64,000 bases of DNA from NCBI RefSeq assembly GCF_965215815.1, contig NZ_CBDCEO010000013.1:1240001-1304000 (forward strand). The letters run 5' to 3'. Shown in pieces: positions 61,617-64,000 of this stretch. Within the stretch, counting starts at the first letter, position 1. The number at the start of each line of letters is the position of its first letter. The notes below the pieces were generated by a model. It searched no databases, had not been told where the DNA came from, and worked only from the letters and a program-made list of their open reading frames with translations. This DNA comes from Poriferisodalis sp965215815 (lineage in GTDB: Bacteria; Actinomycetota; Acidimicrobiia; Acidimicrobiales; Poriferisodalaceae). The position numbers and the translations under genes are program-made.

Positions 61617-61624
61617 CAGTGAAG

Positions 61625-61630
61625 TACGCT
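61625..61630 (+). promoter_or_regulatory. -10 element for a 51-aa membrane protein gene (TACGCT)
   Basis: TACGCT ends 7 nt before ATG 61638 and supports this very short gene. Confidence 0.45.
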
Positions 61631-61637
61631 GCGGCCC

Positions 61638-61793
61638 ATGTTCGGCGGCATCCTCATCGTGGTCGTGCTCCTGCTGAGCCCGTTCATCATCACGATCTCA
61701 CTAGCCGCAGTAGCCGCCCTACTAGGAAAGCTCCTACACGAAGACGCGGAAGCACGCCACGAAGGCAGCTCCCTCGTCGAAACAAACTTCTAG
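61638..61793 (+). CDS. Small membrane protein, 51 aa
   Basis: A single hydrophobic helix (GGILIVVVLLLSPFIITISL, then AAVAALLGKLL) followed by a polar tail HEDAEARHEGSSLVETNF. A leaderless -10 hexamer precedes the ATG, and codon use matches neighbours. The gene is convergent with the glnR-like gene, with 4 bp between stops. Function unknown. Confidence 0.6.
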   Translation: MFGGILIVVVLLLSPFIITISLAAVAALLGKLLHEDAEARHEGSSLVETNF

Positions 61794-61797
61794 CCAG

Positions 61798-62493
61798 CTA
61801 GCGCCAGCGATAGGTCCCCAAGCGATATCCAACAGACCGAACAGTCTGGATGAGGTTCGCATTCTCCTCGCCCAGCTTGGCTCGCAGCCTGCGCACATGA
61901 ACATCCACGGTCCGAGCACCGCCGTAGTACTCGTACCCCCACACCTGGTTCAGCAGCGCTTCGCGCGTGAACACCCGCCCCGGCTGGGAAGCCAGGAAGC
62001 GCAGCAGCTCGTACTCCATGTAGGTGAGGTCGAGCGGACGCTCGTCCAACACCGCCTCGTAGGTGTCGAGGTTGATGCGCAGCGGTCCGTAGGTGATGAT
62101 CTCGGTCGAGGGGCCACTCGATGCGGCGGCCAAGTGCGCCAGGCGGGCCTCCAGTTCGCGCGGGTGGAACGGGTCCAGGCAGAAGTCGTCGAACAGTTCG
62201 TCGCGCATTGTCAGCTCGTCGAGCGCGTTGCCGCGCACCAGCACCAGCACTCCCAACGTGTCCGACGCGTTCTCGCGCAGCGCTCGCGCCACCGACCAGG
62301 CAGCATCGGTGCCACCGCCGCCGTCCGCGTTTCCGCTGTCGAGCCGGATGATCGCCCCGGTCCAGCCTTCAGTCGGCGCGTCCGCCGTCACGTCGGCCGC
62401 ACTGGCCAACGGCTTCCAGGCGTAGCCGCCCAGATCCAGGAACTGCGCCAGCTCGGCGCTCACGGAGGCGGGGTGGACGGCGTACATGGTCAC
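61798..62493 (-). CDS. GlnR-like OmpR-family nitrogen regulator
   Basis: 231-aa winged-helix regulator. The DNA-binding domain is highly typical: LDLTYMEYELLRFLASQPGRVFTREALLNQVWGYEYYGGARTVDVHVRRLRAKLGEENANLIQTVRSVGYRLG. The receiver is atypical: the usual lysine motif is replaced by LDPFHPRELEARL, as in GlnR, an orphan regulator not controlled by standard phosphorylation. It starts 8 bp after the glnA stop, so it is co-transcribed with glutamine synthetase, supporting a nitrogen-control role. GTG 62493 or ATG 62487 may be used. Confidence 0.82.
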   Translation of the reverse strand: MTMYAVHPASVSAELAQFLDLGGYAWKPLASAADVTADAPTEGWTGAIIRLDSGNADGGGGTDAAWSVARALRENASDTLGVLVLVRGNALDELTMRDELFDDFCLDPFHPRELEARLAHLAAASSGPSTEIITYGPLRINLDTYEAVLDERPLDLTYMEYELLRFLASQPGRVFTREALLNQVWGYEYYGGARTVDVHVRRLRAKLGEENANLIQTVRSVGYRLGTYRWR

Positions 62494-62501
62494 TTACCAG
62501 T

Positions 62502-63833
62502 TCACACAGCGGTGAAGTAATTGTCCAATTCGAATTGGGTCACCTGGGTCTGGTATGCCGACCATTCTCGCCGTTTGTTGCGCAAGAACCAGCGGAACAG
62601 GTGCTGGCCCAGCGTCTCGGCCACGAGCGTGCTGCCTTCCATCTCGTCGAGCGCCTCGTCCAGCGATGCCGGCAGGTTGTGCCCGTAGGCCGGTCCACCG
62701 TGTTCGCTGTATCCGGTGATCGACGGGGGCGTCTCGGGCGGCAGCTCGTACCCCTCTTCGATGCCCTTGAGCCCCGCGGCCAAGATGACGGCGAACGCCA
62801 GGTACGGATTGCAGGCGGGGTCCGGCGCCCGGTACTCGACCCGCGTCGCCTCTTCCGCCTCGTTGCGTGTCGGCGGCACCCGGATAAGCGCCGCCCGGTT
62901 GCTGCGGGCCCACGAGATCCCCACGGGCGCCTCGTATCCGGCAATCAGCCGCTTATAGCTGTTGACGAGCTGGTTCGTGACGGCGGTGATCTCCCGTGCG
63001 TGGGCCAGCAACCCCGCCACGAAGCCCCGCGCCACGTCGGACAGCCCGTCGGCACTGCTGGGGTCGCTGAAGGCGTTGCGCCCCTCGGAGAACAGCGACA
63101 GGTGGGTGTGCATCCCCGAGCCTTGTACCCCAGCCAGCGGCTTGGGCATGAACGTGGCGTGCACGCCGTGCTCGAAAGCGATCTCACGCACCAGCAGCCG
63201 GAACGTCATCACGCTGTCGGCCATGGTGAGCGCATCGGCGTAGCGCAGGTCGATCTCGTGCTGGGACGGCGCGTCCTCGTGGAACGAGTACTCGACGGGT
63301 ATGCCCATCGTTTCGAGCGCGCTCAGCGTGCGATGCCGGATGTCCGACGCGATGTCGGCAGTGGTCAGGTCGAAGTAGCTGCCCGCGTCCAGCGGCACGG
63401 GGCGCCCGTCGGCCAGTTCGGACTCGAACAGGAAATACTCCATCTCGGGTGCGACATAGAACGTGTAGCCGGCGGCGCGCGCCCGGTCCATGACCCGTCT
63501 CAGCACGCCGCGCGGGTCGCCGCTGAACGGCGTGCCGTCGGCCGCGGTGATGTCGCAGAACATGCGGGCCGAGACATCGTCGCTGATCCGCGACGGCATG
63601 AGCTCGAACGTCTCGGGATCGGGCTGGGCCACCATGTCGGCCTCGGCGATCCTGCTGAAGCCTTCGATGGCTGACCCGTCGAACACCATGCCCTGCTCGA
63701 AGGCCGTCTCCAGCTCTGCCGGCGAGATGGCGAATGACTTGAGCTGCCCGGCTACGTCGGTGAACCACAGACGGATCAGTCGCACGCCCCGTTCGGTGAC
63801 GCGGCGCAGCACGTAGTCCTGCGGTCGTTCCAT
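62502..63833 (-). CDS. glnA: Glutamine synthetase, type I
   Basis: Makes glutamine from glutamate and ammonia. The 443-aa protein has FVDVAG-like start WFTDVAGQLKSFAI, EQGMVFDGSAIEGFSRI, the metal and glutamate sites YFLFESE and MPKPLAGVQGSGMHTHLSL, and the ATP site NSYKRLIAGYEAPVGISWARSNRAALIRVP. No adenylylation segment KPVFGDNGSGMH-NLYDLPPEE type is seen, and the length fits the GSI-alpha class, so control may be by feedback inhibition. ATG 63833 has GGGGGAGG upstream. The remaining 167 bp to the window end hold no recognised gene. Confidence 0.94.
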   Translation of the reverse strand: MERPQDYVLRRVTERGVRLIRLWFTDVAGQLKSFAISPAELETAFEQGMVFDGSAIEGFSRIAEADMVAQPDPETFELMPSRISDDVSARMFCDITAADGTPFSGDPRGVLRRVMDRARAAGYTFYVAPEMEYFLFESELADGRPVPLDAGSYFDLTTADIASDIRHRTLSALETMGIPVEYSFHEDAPSQHEIDLRYADALTMADSVMTFRLLVREIAFEHGVHATFMPKPLAGVQGSGMHTHLSLFSEGRNAFSDPSSADGLSDVARGFVAGLLAHAREITAVTNQLVNSYKRLIAGYEAPVGISWARSNRAALIRVPPTRNEAEEATRVEYRAPDPACNPYLAFAVILAAGLKGIEEGYELPPETPPSITGYSEHGGPAYGHNLPASLDEALDEMEGSTLVAETLGQHLFRWFLRNKRREWSAYQTQVTQFELDNYFTAV

Positions 63834-64000
63834 GGTGGCCTCCCCCTCTTGGTTCGGCTCAGTGGGTCGCAAGGTCCTCGGTGGACGACCGGCGCAGTCC
63901 CAGTGGCTGAGCCCCCATTGTCGGCGGTGACATGAGGCCAAAACCAGGCGCCAGAGCCAGCTTCACGCGCTGTTCACAATTGAGCAATGGCCCGGAAACC

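Overview
This window reads as a GC-rich chromosome segment from an actinobacterium, most likely an uncultured member of the Acidimicrobiia. The taxonomy is inferred from gene content: WhiB, a GlnR-type regulator, an F420-binding PPOX enzyme, a full menaquinone (men) gene set, cell-wall-binding repeat proteins, an acyl-CoA carboxylase with an epsilon subunit, and many GTG starts. No rRNA is present to confirm it. Genes are dense on both strands and no gap without a gene is much longer than 300 bases.

Layout. 1-3.8 kb: end of a sterol-desaturase-like gene, tRNA-Ser(GGA), the SRP RNA, dnaX and recR. 3.8-4.6 kb: a 5'-truncated Abi/HEPN gene between two perfect 27-bp direct repeats. 5-8.1 kb: thiolase, crotonyl-CoA carboxylase/reductase and methylmalonyl-CoA epimerase. 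8.2-13.2 kb: a BMP-type nucleoside ABC importer. 13.2-13.9 kb: a VapBC module. 14-17.1 kb: an aldolase-dehydrogenase fusion with an MtnA isomerase. 17.2-24.6 kb: menE, menC, menH, menD and a MerR-MenF fusion, with cytidine deaminase among them. 24.7-29.5 kb: TetR, an MttB-family methyltransferase, an acyl-CoA synthetase and a 5'-3' exonuclease. 30.1-33.8 kb: a MazEF-like module, acyl-CoA carboxylase beta and epsilon, and a CoA transferase. 34-37.3 kb: a cadherin/CWB2 surface protein. 37.4-43 kb: HTTM-DCC membrane protein, ethylmalonyl-CoA mutase, aat, cyclophilin. 43.2-48.7 kb: lysC, asd, a dehydrogenase, tRNA-Pro(CGG), a lone receiver and an NfeD-like protein. 48.7-53.3 kb: whiB, then selB, a tRNA-like element and selA, and a Nudix hydrolase. 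53.5-64 kb: an RCC1-repeat secreted protein, Mrp, HesB, a compact frameshifted xanthine-dehydrogenase-like gene, a DUF4143 ATPase behind a four-copy repeat array, small enzymes, and glnA-glnR.

How the genes work together. Thiolase, Ccr, epimerase and ethylmalonyl-CoA mutase, with the propionyl/acyl-CoA carboxylase subunits, make up much of an ethylmalonyl-CoA pathway. Five men genes cover isochorismate to o-succinylbenzoyl-CoA. The nucleoside importer, MtnA and the aldolase fusion suggest salvage of 5'-deoxy or 5'-methylthio nucleosides.

The most unusual observations are these. The selenocysteine locus has a tRNA-like gene that lacks a recognisable UCA anticodon, next to a SelB whose G4 motif has lost its usual residues. 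A MerR regulator is fused to isochorismate synthase. Four 14-nt repeats sit at an exact 23-bp period before the DUF4143 gene. About twenty genes carry a TAnnnT hexamer 6-10 nt before the start codon, indicating widespread leaderless transcription.
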